Source: Aquisalinus luteolus (GTDB lineage: Bacteria > Pseudomonadota > Alphaproteobacteria > Caulobacterales > Parvularculaceae). Taken from it: 64,000 nt of DNA. This document shows, piece by piece, positions 24,033 through 33,600 of this stretch (position 1 is the stretch's first letter; every line of letters begins with the position of its first letter). Location: positions 1,616,001 through 1,680,000 of the forward strand of contig NZ_VCJR02000001.1 of assembly GCF_009712425.2 (NCBI RefSeq), in the 5' to 3' direction. A model generated the notes under the pieces. That model saw nothing but the letters and a program-made list of their open reading frames with translations. It searched no databases and was not told the origin of the DNA. Both the position numbers and the translations under genes were made by a program.

Positions 24033-24494
24033 ATGAAGCGTTTACTCACCACACTGACAGCTTGCTGTGCCGGCCTCACCACCCTGCCGGCTGGAGCCGT
24101 GACGCAGGAAATTCAGGACGCCTACAATACCTTTAGCGCCTGCTCTGGCACTCTCGATGCCAGCATCAATCTCGGTCTTCAAATTTTTACAGATGCGATC
24201 AGGTCGGACAATACGGAAATCTCTGATAAAGCCGACACGATGCTTCAGGCGCTTTATGCCAATCAGGATAGGTTCAGCGATGGCTATGAACTGTTCGAGC
24301 TGGCTTTCCCTGACATTGACATGGAATTGGCGGACGCATTTTACGACGAGCAGATCACCAAGTTTGATTACCTGTATGAGGTGGAGATCACCGAGCGGGT
24401 TACGCAATGGTCCGAAGTCGGTGGCTTGAACCCCGAGGCCTGCGCCCCGCCCTTCAATTTCCTCGTCGAAAAGGCAGAGGAAATCCTGTACTAG
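24033..24494 (+). CDS. Small secreted protein of unknown family (paralogue A)
   Basis: 153 residues with a clear signal peptide (MKRLLTTLTACCAGLTTLPAGAV) and GGAG seven bases upstream of the ATG. I do not recognise a named domain. The mature part begins TQEIQDAYNTFSACSGTLDASINLGLQIF and has a second cysteine near the C-terminus (NPEACAPPF), so one disulfide is likely. The same framework EIQxAYNTxxxCxGTxDxSIxLxxxI occurs in the next gene. The two genes are tandem, 131 bp apart, and diverged. The protein is acidic and probably helical and periplasmic. Confidence 0.8.
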   Translation: MKRLLTTLTACCAGLTTLPAGAVTQEIQDAYNTFSACSGTLDASINLGLQIFTDAIRSDNTEISDKADTMLQALYANQDRFSDGYELFELAFPDIDMELADAFYDEQITKFDYLYEVEITERVTQWSEVGGLNPEACAPPFNFLVEKAEEILY

Positions 24495-24625
24495 CTCATC
24501 TCAACCAAGGTCTTGAACGCCAACTAGCCTGAAGTTCGCCTGACTTTCCGTGCCTACGCTCATGCCCTGAACAGGGGATTGGGCGTCGGGGCCTATGACC
24601 TTTAATATGCCGACGGGAGGTTATC

Positions 24626-25102
24626 ATGATCAGATTATTCAAATGTGCCGTCCTTGCAGCAAGCCTGCTTGCCAGTCAGGCATTCGCAGCCCCGGCAGAG
24701 ATCCAGACTGCCTACAACACCATGCGCGGCTGTGAGGGCACCGTGGATGGCAGTATAGCGCTTGCCAACCGCATCCTGACGACGGCGCGGTCGCAGGGCA
24801 AGGCCACCACGGTGAGCGCCCTGGAGAATTCCATCGCGAGCGGACAAAAGCTGAAGGACACGATCGAGGCCGGCAAACCGGCCATCAACTGGGCCAATCC
24901 GAATATAGATGTCGTCGCCGGAAATACGGCTTACAACACGGCCTATGCCCGCTTCTCAGCCTATTTCTCGCAGGATACATCGACCCAGTATTATTTCTGG
25001 CGAGCCAACGGCGCGGCTGATACGGCCCGATGCACAGCGGCCTACAAAGTTCTGTATGACGATTTTCAGGCCAAAAAGGCGGCTGCGGAATCAAGACAGT
25101 GA
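24626..25102 (+). CDS. Small secreted protein of unknown family (paralogue B)
   Basis: 158 residues with a signal peptide (MIRLFKCAVLAASLLASQAFA) and a strong GGGAGG ribosome binding site. The mature start AAPAEIQTAYNTMRGCEGTVDGSIALANRIL matches paralogue A closely. Both proteins also share a central PxID element, a downstream Tyr/Phe-rich helix and a late Cys (ADTARCTAAYKVLYDDF), giving one conserved Cys pair. The middle is otherwise dissimilar, so the duplication is not recent. The last 12 bases overlap the convergent LytTR gene. No function can be assigned. Confidence 0.8.
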   Translation: MIRLFKCAVLAASLLASQAFAAPAEIQTAYNTMRGCEGTVDGSIALANRILTTARSQGKATTVSALENSIASGQKLKDTIEAGKPAINWANPNIDVVAGNTAYNTAYARFSAYFSQDTSTQYYFWRANGAADTARCTAAYKVLYDDFQAKKAAAESRQ

Positions 25103-25957
25103 CAGAGCATCCCGATAGCGGCGGCTGACCGGCACTTCCTCACCGAATTGCAGGATAGCGATCTGGTCGCCATCGCCGGTCGGCCTGACTTCCCGCAGGC
25201 GAGCCTTGTTCACCAGCCATGACCGGTGGGTACGGACGATGTCCGCGCCTGACGCCTGCAATTGTTCATCGAGCGCCGTCAGGGTGATGCGGGCCAGATG
25301 CATCTTCCCGCCGGCGCTGATCTCGACGTAATTTCCCGCTGCCCGGGCCCAGTCGACCGCATGGGCATCGAGAAAGATCATGCTGCCACCGCTTTTCAGC
25401 GTGATGCGGCTCGACCGGCCCGCCTCTGCCCGCGCCGTCTCCACCTCACGGCGCAGCTCGGCCATGTGGCGGAAGGCATAGATGACGGCAAGATAGAGGA
25501 TGAAGGTCAGCAGGTCCTTGCGATACTCATACAGCAGTTCCAGCCAGAACCCGCCTGCGCGGCTGAAGCTGTACTGGCCTTCGAACAGGACCGGATAGAG
25601 CACCTTCCGGATCGTGACCATGCCCGCAATATGCAACCCCGACCAGCCGACGGATGCCAGCGCATAGATCGGCAGGACAGACTTCCACTCCTGCAGCGAC
25701 AGCGGCCAGCGCCGGGTCAGCCACAGCAGGACTGGAAAAAGAGCGAACAGGACAACGATGCTGGAGCCGTCGAAGAACACGAACTGGTGCCAGCGCGCCG
25801 GGTCGCCGGCATAGGTGCCGTCAGTCATTTCCGAGACGATATCGACGAGGAAGAACCCCAGCGTGATGATAATCACCGCGAGCCACGCCCACATGTCCGT
25901 GCGCCGGTCACGCGCCTGCTCGGCCTCTAGCTGGGGATGATGTCTCTGCTCACTCAT
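25091..25957 (-). CDS. Membrane-bound LytTR-family transcriptional regulator
   Basis: About 288 residues from the ATG at 25957; an in-frame start at 26050 is possible and neither has a strong ribosome binding site. The N-terminal half has about four predicted membrane helices (AWLAVIIITLGFFLVDIV, SIVVLFALFPVLLWL, a segment near SVLPIYALASVGW, and LLTFILYLAVIYAF). A short linker helix leads to a LytTR DNA-binding domain (residues about 190-288: FLDAHAVDWARAAGNYVEI, DIVRTHRSWLVNKARL, VPVSRRYRDAL). There is no receiver domain, so the membrane part probably senses or is modulated by a membrane signal. It is divergent from an acyltransferase gene, which is a plausible target. Confidence 0.87.
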   Translation of the reverse strand: MSEQRHHPQLEAEQARDRRTDMWAWLAVIIITLGFFLVDIVSEMTDGTYAGDPARWHQFVFFDGSSIVVLFALFPVLLWLTRRWPLSLQEWKSVLPIYALASVGWSGLHIAGMVTIRKVLYPVLFEGQYSFSRAGGFWLELLYEYRKDLLTFILYLAVIYAFRHMAELRREVETARAEAGRSSRITLKSGGSMIFLDAHAVDWARAAGNYVEISAGGKMHLARITLTALDEQLQASGADIVRTHRSWLVNKARLREVRPTGDGDQIAILQFGEEVPVSRRYRDALSLS

Positions 25958-26166
25958 TGTCCGGATAATCGCGCGGGTTGGCTGGATTGGGCAAGAAAAA
26001 GCAGGAGAATTTCGCCCCACGAGACCTGTCATTCGTCCCATGAGCCCCAAAATCCGCCCCTGACGAGCGGCATCGACCGCTTGTCGCCCCTGCGGCCCGT
26101 TTCCTGCCCCGGAGGGAATGACAGGAAAAATGCGCCGGGATGAGATAGGCCAAAAGGAGAAGCCTG

Positions 26167-27411
26167 ATGTCCCTCACCAACCCGTCCACCACTGCCCCTG
26201 ACGGCAGCAGTCGCCGCTACGATCTTGACTGGCTGCGCGTCATCGCGTTTGCCATCCTCATCTTTTATCACATCGGCATGTTCTACGTGACGTGGGACTG
26301 GCATGTGAAAAGCCCCCATGCCGGCACCGCGCCGGAATTTATAATGCAATTGGTCAATGCGTGGCGGCTGGCGCTTCTCTTTCTTATTTCCGGCATCGCC
26401 CTTAGATACGTGACCGACAGGGGCACCCTTGGCCGCTTCACGGGCAAGCGCACCCTCCGCCTGATCCTGCCGATCCTCTTCGGCATGGCTGTGGTCGTCG
26501 CGCCGCAGAGCTATTTTCAGCTGCGTCAGGCCGGCGTTATAGAGGCAGGCTTCGGCGCCTTCTATGCCGACTATCTCAGTTTCGATCCGGCGGTGATGGA
26601 GCGCTGGCAGCTGATCGTGCCGACCTGGAACCATCTCTGGTATGTCGTCTATCTGATGGTCTACACATGGATCGTGGTCTTGCTGATCAAGCCACTCAGG
26701 GCTCTCTCCCTGCTGATTGAGCGCTTGCCCCGAAAGGCATGGCCGCTCCTCCTCATCGTTCCGGCCCTGCCCTTCATTCTCTATCGCTTCACCTTGGTCA
26801 CCCGGTTCGAGACGACCCACGACCTCATCTGGGACTGGGCCAATCACGCCAATTCGCTGACCATCCTGCTGCTCGGCTTCGTTCTGGCGAAGAATGAGGG
26901 CTTCTGGCGTGCCGTGCGCAAGGCGCTGCCGGTCACGCTGGGCCTTGTCCTCATCAGTGCCCTGATCTTCAGCCATTTCTGGCAGGACGACGTGTTTGAG
27001 ACACTGCTCGACCAGCCGGTAGCACTCGCTGCAATCCGCACCCTGCGCGTTCTCTATGCCTGGTGGGCGATCCTCGCCATTCTCGGCCTCGGGCAGCGCT
27101 TTCTCAATCACGACAGCCCGGCGCGGGCGTATATGACCAACATGATTTTCGGCTGGTATATTCTGCACCAGACGATCACCGTCGCTGCCGGATATTATCT
27201 GGCAGAGATGTCACTGCCTGCCGGGCTGGAATTCCTGCTGGTATCAGTCGCCACCATTCTCGGCTGCCTGATCGGGGCAGAAGCGATCCGCCGTTCCGTC
27301 ATCCTGCGCCCCTTCTTCGGCATGCAGTCAAAGAGGGCTATTTCCAAGGCGCGTGATGGTGATGCCCGCCGGTCAGGGCGTGGGGCACCCGCGTCGTCTT
27401 CGGCCAGCTGA
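26167..27411 (+). CDS. Membrane acyltransferase, acyltransferase-3/OpgC-like family
   Basis: 414-residue polytopic inner-membrane protein with about ten hydrophobic segments. The N-terminal signature RRYDLDWLRVIAFAILIFYH and LALLFLISGIALRYVTDRGT with RTLRLILPILFG is that of acyltransferase-3 proteins, which O-acylate glycans, lipids or antibiotics at the membrane. AAGGAGAAG supplies the ribosome binding site. The last 74 bp overlap the 3' end of the convergent anmK gene. The acceptor cannot be predicted. The divergent LytTR gene upstream may regulate it. Confidence 0.85.
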   Translation: MSLTNPSTTAPDGSSRRYDLDWLRVIAFAILIFYHIGMFYVTWDWHVKSPHAGTAPEFIMQLVNAWRLALLFLISGIALRYVTDRGTLGRFTGKRTLRLILPILFGMAVVVAPQSYFQLRQAGVIEAGFGAFYADYLSFDPAVMERWQLIVPTWNHLWYVVYLMVYTWIVVLLIKPLRALSLLIERLPRKAWPLLLIVPALPFILYRFTLVTRFETTHDLIWDWANHANSLTILLLGFVLAKNEGFWRAVRKALPVTLGLVLISALIFSHFWQDDVFETLLDQPVALAAIRTLRVLYAWWAILAILGLGQRFLNHDSPARAYMTNMIFGWYILHQTITVAAGYYLAEMSLPAGLEFLLVSVATILGCLIGAEAIRRSVILRPFFGMQSKRAISKARDGDARRSGRGAPASSSAS

Positions 27412-28477
27412 GCGGTAGTTTCTTCAGGGAGCGCACGGCGAGATAGGCGAAGCATTCCGCTTCCAGATGATCGCCGCGCCAGCCGACATCCTCTGCTGGC
27501 CGGACCGGCGCATCCAGCCGCTCGGCCAGCATCTCCATGAGAACCGGGTTGTGCCGTCCGCCACCGACAACGATCCACTCGGCGGGTTCCGCGGGCAGCA
27601 GGGCAACGGAGCGCTTGATGCATTCCGCGGTGAACGCCGTCAGCGTCGCCGCGCCATCTTCGACGCTCATCTCTTTCACGGCGTCATATTTGAAATCATA
27701 GCGGTCGAGGGATTTCGGTGGCTTGCGGCGCAGATACGGGTTCAGCGCCATCAGACGGACGGTATCTTCATCGACCGTTCCTGCGGCGGCCAGAGCCCCG
27801 TCCGTGTCCATCGCCTCGCCGGTCTTAAGGTCGACCCACTGGTCGACGAGGCCATTACCCGGTCCACAATCGAACGCGACCATGTCGGCCGGGTTTGCGC
27901 CCGCCGGAATGAAAGTCAGGTTCGATACGCCACCTAGATTCAGTACACAGAGCGGCTGGTCGTGCTCAAGGCTCTTGGCCAGAGCCGCATGATAGGCCGG
28001 TGCCAGCGGCGCGCCTTCACCGCCTGCAGCCATGTCTGCCATGCGGAACTGGTCGACGACGTCGATGCGCAATTCCTTCGCCATCACATCGCCAGAGCCG
28101 ATCTGCCATGTCCGGCCCTTGCTGGCACTGTCCAGCGGCGGCCGGTGCAGGATCGTCTGGCCGTGAAAACCGATCACGTCGATCTCGTCGCGGGACAGAT
28201 GGTTCTGTTCCATCAACTTCTGAACGGCTTTGATATGGGACGTCGTCACTTCGCTGACGGCCTTGGCGATTTCCTCGCCGCCTTCCCGCCCCTCCAAAGC
28301 AGCCTTGATCGCCCGGCGCACCCAGATCTTGGTATCGCGCTCATAGGGGTAACTCAGCACCGGACCCCAGTCGTGGATCTTGTGCCCGTCAGTCCTGAGC
28401 ACGGCCACATCGATCCCGTCGAGCGATGTACCGCTCATCAGGCCGATCGCTGTCATGATGCGTTCTGTCAGGCTCAT
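27338..28477 (-). CDS. anmK: Anhydro-N-acetylmuramic acid kinase
   Basis: Cytosolic kinase of 379 residues that hydrolyses and phosphorylates 1,6-anhydro-MurNAc to MurNAc-6-phosphate during peptidoglycan recycling. It is recognised by the N-terminal nucleotide-binding loop AIGLMSGTSLDGIDVAVL, FHGQTILHRPP, GDVMAKELRIDVVDQFRMADMAAGGEGAPL, CVLNLGGVSNLTFI, AFDCGPGNGLVDQW and VVGGGRHNPVLMEMLAERL. The C-terminus ends in a His cluster (GGHHHHAPWK) encoded within the overlap with the acyltransferase gene. The start may be Met1 or Met8 at 28456. It is divergent from a secreted-protein gene and near tyrS, a frequent anmK neighbour. Confidence 0.95.
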   Translation of the reverse strand: MSLTERIMTAIGLMSGTSLDGIDVAVLRTDGHKIHDWGPVLSYPYERDTKIWVRRAIKAALEGREGGEEIAKAVSEVTTSHIKAVQKLMEQNHLSRDEIDVIGFHGQTILHRPPLDSASKGRTWQIGSGDVMAKELRIDVVDQFRMADMAAGGEGAPLAPAYHAALAKSLEHDQPLCVLNLGGVSNLTFIPAGANPADMVAFDCGPGNGLVDQWVDLKTGEAMDTDGALAAAGTVDEDTVRLMALNPYLRRKPPKSLDRYDFKYDAVKEMSVEDGAATLTAFTAECIKRSVALLPAEPAEWIVVGGGRHNPVLMEMLAERLDAPVRPAEDVGWRGDHLEAECFAYLAVRSLKKLPLSWPKTTRVPHALTGGHHHHAPWK

Positions 28478-28540
28478 ATCGATTGCTGGTCCCTGCGGAA
28501 GTGATAGAATGACTGTAAAATGTTCCGCGGGAGGAAGACA

Positions 28541-29269
28541 ATGAGAGCGTGCCTGATATCAGCTGTTATCACAGCCATTATCCCCTTCCATATGCCTGCC
28601 AATGCCCAGAGCGATGAGATCGTCGTGACCGGCACCCGCCTGTCGCGCTACGAGGCCGACATCATTCCGGCAGTGACCCTGACCCGGGATGCGGACTTCG
28701 TCCTGAAAACCTATTCCATCGTCTGCGACACCCGCGACAGGGCAACCCGCCTGCGTGAATTGACCGGCACACTGGAAGACCTCATCGCCAAGGCTGACCG
28801 GCGCTCCGATATCGAGCTCTCCATCATCGAAGAATATGACGACAATTACGACACGCTCTATTTCCCGCGGCCATTCGACAAGGTCGATCCGGACAATTTC
28901 ACGTCCCAGTATGGCCGGACGGACACCAGCATGCTCTCTGTCACCATCAAGACGCCGGTGACGGACAGTTTCTCCACTCTCGATCAGGCGGAAGAACTCA
29001 TCGAAGATTTCGTCGATACGATCAGGCTGCAGGGCCGGACGGAGTTCCTGTCGGGTGAAGAAGTCCAGCTCTCCGTGCGCAATGTCGAGCGCTACCGGCC
29101 GGAATTGCTCGCCGCCATTCTCGCCTATGCCCGTCAGACCGCCGGTACGCTGGAAGGCACGGAGACGGAGATCGCAGGCCTCGAACAGGTTGTCCGCTGG
29201 GAGCGCGCCGGGCCAATGGAGCTGACGCTCTACCTGCCCTACAAGCTGTCGGTCTCTCTGGAGAACTGA
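28541..29269 (+). CDS. Secreted protein with SIMPL-like architecture (tentative)
   Basis: 242-residue periplasmic protein; the start at 28541 is chosen because GGGAGGAAG lies just upstream and the signal peptide [22 protein letters not shown] follows. The mature chain opens [18 protein letters not shown], a string normally seen at the start of TBDR plugs, but no plug or barrel follows. The later layout, with alternating strands and the helix [25 protein letters not shown] then a C-terminal strand [15 protein letters not shown], is reminiscent of SIMPL/DUF541 proteins. This is inference; it could be an unnamed family. Confidence 0.6.
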   Translation: MRACLISAVITAIIPFHMPANAQSDEIVVTGTRLSRYEADIIPAVTLTRDADFVLKTYSIVCDTRDRATRLRELTGTLEDLIAKADRRSDIELSIIEEYDDNYDTLYFPRPFDKVDPDNFTSQYGRTDTSMLSVTIKTPVTDSFSTLDQAEELIEDFVDTIRLQGRTEFLSGEEVQLSVRNVERYRPELLAAILAYARQTAGTLEGTETEIAGLEQVVRWERAGPMELTLYLPYKLSVSLEN

Positions 29270-29354
29270 CAGGCTTGTTCAACGGCAACACACGTTCTGG
29301 ACCTGCCAGCCGGTATCGCCTATAGCCATCCGGATCATTCCGGAAGGCAAGATA

Positions 29355-30623
29355 ATGAGCGAGTTCAAATCCGATTTCCTGCGCATCCTGAGCGAGCGCG
29401 GCTTCATCCACCAAGGTACCAACCTTGAGGCGCTGGACGCCCTTGCGGCGAAGGAATCGATCACCGGCTATATCGGCTTCGATGCGACGGCAACGAGCCT
29501 TCATGCCGGCTCGCTTGTCCAGATCATGCTGCTCTACTGGCTGCAACAGACCGGTCACCGGCCGATCGCCCTGATGGGCGGCGGCACGACCAAGGTCGGC
29601 GACCCGACTGGCAAGGACGAACAGCGCAAGCTGCTGACCGATGCCGATATCGAGCGCAACATCACCGGCATCAAGCAGGTCTTCAAGAAATTCCTGACCT
29701 TTGGAGACGGCAACGGTGAAGCCGTCATGGTCAATAATGACGACTGGCTGTCGCAGCTCGGCTATGTCGAGTTCCTGCGCGATTACGGCGTGCACTTCAC
29801 GATCAACCGTATGCTGGCCTTCGATAGCGTCAAGCTGCGGCTGGAGCGTGAAAGCCCGATGACGTTCCTGGAATTCAACTACATGCTGATGCAGGCCTAT
29901 GACTTCCTGGAGCTGCAGAAACGCTATGGCTGCGTCCTGCAGATGGGCGGTTCGGACCAGTGGGGCAATATCGTCAACGGTGTCGAGCTATGCCGCCGTG
30001 TCGCCGCTGCCGCCGGCGATGATTCCGAGCAGGTCTTCGGCGTCACCACGCCGCTATTGACCACCGCCTCAGGCAAGAAAATGGGCAAGACAGAGGGCGG
30101 TGCCATCTGGCTGAACGCGGACATGCTCTCGCCTTACGATTACTGGCAATACTGGCGCAACACGGAAGATGCCGATGTCGGGCGCATGCTGGCGCTCTTC
30201 ACCGCCATGCCGATGGACGAGGTCCGCCGCCTTGCCGCACTCGAAGGGGCCGAGATCAACGAGGCCAAGAAGGTGCTGGCAACGGAGGTCACCGCCATGC
30301 TGCACGGGCGCGAGGCTGCGGAAGACGCCGCCGAGACCGCCCGGCGCACCTTCGAGGAGGGCTCGTCCGCCGGCAATTTGCCATCTGTCAATGTCGCTGC
30401 CTCTGCGCTGGCCGAAGGCCTGCCCCTGCTCGATCCATTCCTGGAAACGGGCCTCATCGCCTCCAAGGGCGAAGGCCGTCGTCACATCAAGGGCGGTGCC
30501 CTGAAGGTCAATGACGAAGCCCTGTCGGAGGAGCGCCCTCTGGGTACGGATGATGTCAGGGATGGTGCGATCAAGCTTTCCATCGGCAAGAAGAAGCACG
30601 CGCTCGTCAAGGTCGCGAGTTAG
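29355..30623 (+). CDS. tyrS: Tyrosyl-tRNA synthetase
   Basis: Class I aminoacyl-tRNA synthetase of 422 residues that charges tRNA-Tyr. The HIGH-like motif is LHAGSLVQ, the tyrosine-binding pocket includes [12 protein letters not shown] and [14 protein letters not shown], and the [12 protein letters not shown] and KMGKTEGG (KMSKS-type) motifs are intact. The C-terminus from about residue 355 is an S4-like RNA-binding domain ([18 protein letters not shown]). GGAAGG precedes the ATG. Length is normal. The gene appears single and essential. Confidence 0.96.
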   Translation: MSEFKSDFLRILSERGFIHQGTNLEALDALAAKESITGYIGFDATATSLHAGSLVQIMLLYWLQQTGHRPIALMGGGTTKVGDPTGKDEQRKLLTDADIERNITGIKQVFKKFLTFGDGNGEAVMVNNDDWLSQLGYVEFLRDYGVHFTINRMLAFDSVKLRLERESPMTFLEFNYMLMQAYDFLELQKRYGCVLQMGGSDQWGNIVNGVELCRRVAAAAGDDSEQVFGVTTPLLTTASGKKMGKTEGGAIWLNADMLSPYDYWQYWRNTEDADVGRMLALFTAMPMDEVRRLAALEGAEINEAKKVLATEVTAMLHGREAAEDAAETARRTFEEGSSAGNLPSVNVAASALAEGLPLLDPFLETGLIASKGEGRRHIKGGALKVNDEALSEERPLGTDDVRDGAIKLSIGKKKHALVKVAS

Positions 30624-30643
30624 AAACCCCGGACCGGCAGGGG

Positions 30644-33600
30644 TCAGTACTCGCCGGTCTGTTCCAGTTGCTCCCGGAAGACCGAGAGATTGTCGCGCAG
30701 CAGCTTCATCTGCTCTGCACTGGCCGTGTATTGTCTTTTCGCGCCCGCATTCGCGGCCTGCTCTTCAGCGGCCAGCACAGCCTCTTCCAGCAATTCAGCC
30801 GTCGATGGCTGCCCCCCTCGGATTGGCTCGAAAATGCGCCGGAAGATTCCGGGGGTGAACAGGGACAGCGCGTTCACCGTGACCGTCGGGCCCGCGACCG
30901 GCCCATCGATCATGTAGGAGAACGCAACGACGCCTTCGCCCTTGCGCGAAACCAGCAATTCACCGAAGCCCGGAATGTTCCCGAGCATGGAATTGACCCC
31001 ATAGGCTGGCGCGACCGCACCATTGATATCGAAAGAGTCATCGGCAAAATCGACATTGCCGCCAACAGACACGCCGAGCGACGGGCCGGTGGCGCGGGCA
31101 TCGATGATACTCATCTCGCCTTCATCATACTGAACGTCGGCGATGACTTCGGTAAACTCGATACCTTCACCCGACAGAATATCCGACAACCCGGTCAGCG
31201 ACCCGGCGGAGAGAAGCCGCGCGATCAGCGGCGCATTGGCGACGCGGAAATCCTGTGCCGTCAGTGTACCGGCGACCGGCCCATCAGTCAGCAGGGTCGC
31301 ACGATAGGCCGCTGTACCGCCTTTTATCGAGGAGATGTCGAACAGCCCGCCTGCAACAGCGCCGAGATTGTCCGTCTCCACCACAAGCTCGCGGCCGATA
31401 TTCTGTTCGCTGTTTTCCAGCGTTACGACGAAGGCGCCCTGCTCCTCGAAATCGCCTGACATTGCCACATCACGCAAGCTGCCGCCGGAACGAGACAGTA
31501 GCGCATCATAGCCATTGACGACGACCCCCTTGTTCAGCTCCAGCCGGTCGAGCTTGACCGACAGGCGCACATCCTCGGGCATCATGGAGCCACTGTCATC
31601 ACCGCCACCGCTGCCAGTGAACAGATTGTCGCCGAACAGGTCGATATTGGCATAGCCCCCCTGGATATTCGCGGCGATCGTGTCCCCTTGGCGGGCAAGT
31701 CCGATCCGCAGGTCCGCGCGGTCCCGGATAAACAGGCGCTGAACCGATGCCTCGACCAGCTCGCCATCGGGCTGCAGCTCGGCGCTTGCGAAGATGTCGA
31801 GGTCTTCCGTATCGAGACTGACCTTTTCAATATCCCAGTTGCTGCCCTCCACACCCTCGACCGGCGGCACCAGCGCGATGTCCAGCGCCCCGCGCGCACC
31901 GGCAAGCTTGTTATAGTTCAGCATATCGAGGCTGATCTGCGCGCCCGTCAGATCCGCGTTCAGGGAGATGTCGTCATAGACGTCACCGGTCTGATGCGCC
32001 GTCAGACGGAAGGGCACCTGCCCGCGCAGGTACTGGCGCACTGACATGCCCAGATCGTCAGCATTTTGAGAATCGAGGGTCCCATTCGCAACCAGGTTGA
32101 TATCCGGCACTTCCTCGAAGGTCCGTGTCCACACATAATCTACCGGCAAGCCGACAAGGGACGCGTTGCCGGCAACTCGCATGCCAGCCTCGTCAAGCTC
32201 CAGCGTGCCATCGGCATTCTCGACATCATAGGCGCCGACAATGTCTTCTATGAATACTTCAGTAAATGTACCGGAGCCGGAGAATTCGTAATCCTCCTCC
32301 GGCACATAGGTCAGCTGCGGCCGCATCAGCTCGAAATCGAACGTCGCGTTCCCCGCGAACCGGTCGGGCGAAAAGCCAGCCTGTTCAAGGAAGCGCAACG
32401 GCTCCTCGTCAATGATCGACAGGATATCCTGCAGGCCGCCATCGAGACTGGCGCGGAAATAGGCAGGCGCTCCTGCGGGCATGAATGCCGGTATGTCGAC
32501 CTCCCCTTTCGGCACGGCCACGGAACCGATCCGGGCCGTGTCAGTCGACAGGTAGAAGGAATTCCCTTTGAGTGTACCAGTGCCCCGCGCATCCGTGATC
32601 GGCGTCATGCCCGGCACGTAATAGGCCGTTGCCCGGTCAAAGGCGAAGGACAGGGTCATCATCTCCTCGCCCAGCGCCGTTGCGGGCCTGATTGCGCCGC
32701 GCGGCATATCCATCACAAAATTAATCTTGCTGATGCGGGCCGACGGCAATTGCTCATCAATCCATAAGCGCGCATCGGGCGCAAGGATCAGCGGCCAGCC
32801 ACGTAGCACTTCCTGCGGCGAAAGCGTGCCCGTGATCGTGGCATCGGCGATCACACCGGTTGACTGGCCCTCTTCCTGAGGCAGCAAAACCTGCAGCGAA
32901 CCGTCAATCGTCTCGCCGAAATAGCTGGCCGTCAGTTCATCGAAGGTCAGATGCAGTCCCGGCACATCATATCGTCCGGCGAATTCACTCTCGCTGATCG
33001 CCAACGGTTCGGCCGTAATGCCCGGTAAGTCGATGACGAGGTTCTGTGCGGCAAGGTGGAATTCAATCACCTCAGGCTCGAGGCCTGCCCCTTCCGCCAC
33101 CGCGCCGAGGCTGACAAACCCGCGCAGATTTCCTTCATTGCCGCTGATTGCGTAATCGAGCTCGTCGATGGAAAAGGTCCGCCGCTCCGGCAGGTAATCC
33201 GCCTTCAGCATGACCTGCGAAATCGGTATTGCCATCTCGCCAATACGCAAGTCGCCGTCGATCATGGTCAGGTCGATGCGGCTGGACTGGATCTCGCCGG
33301 TAAAGTCGGCTGTAGCCTCAAGACTGCCGGACAGGGTCGCGCTGATCCGCTCACCAGCGCTGCGTCCGGCAATCATGCTGACAAGATTGGAGACCGGTGC
33401 CGACTGGGTCGTTACTTTCAGCGTCATCTGCTCGCGGCGTTCGTTCAGGGCCCCATTCAACCGTAGCCACGCTTCCTCGCCTTCGACACGAAACGGGGCA
33501 TCGAGGGACATCTCGAACCCGCTCGTCGTCTTCCATACCTCGGCCTTGGCACCGCTCGTGCGCCAGACCTGCCCGGTCATGTTATCGGTGAAGGTAACCG

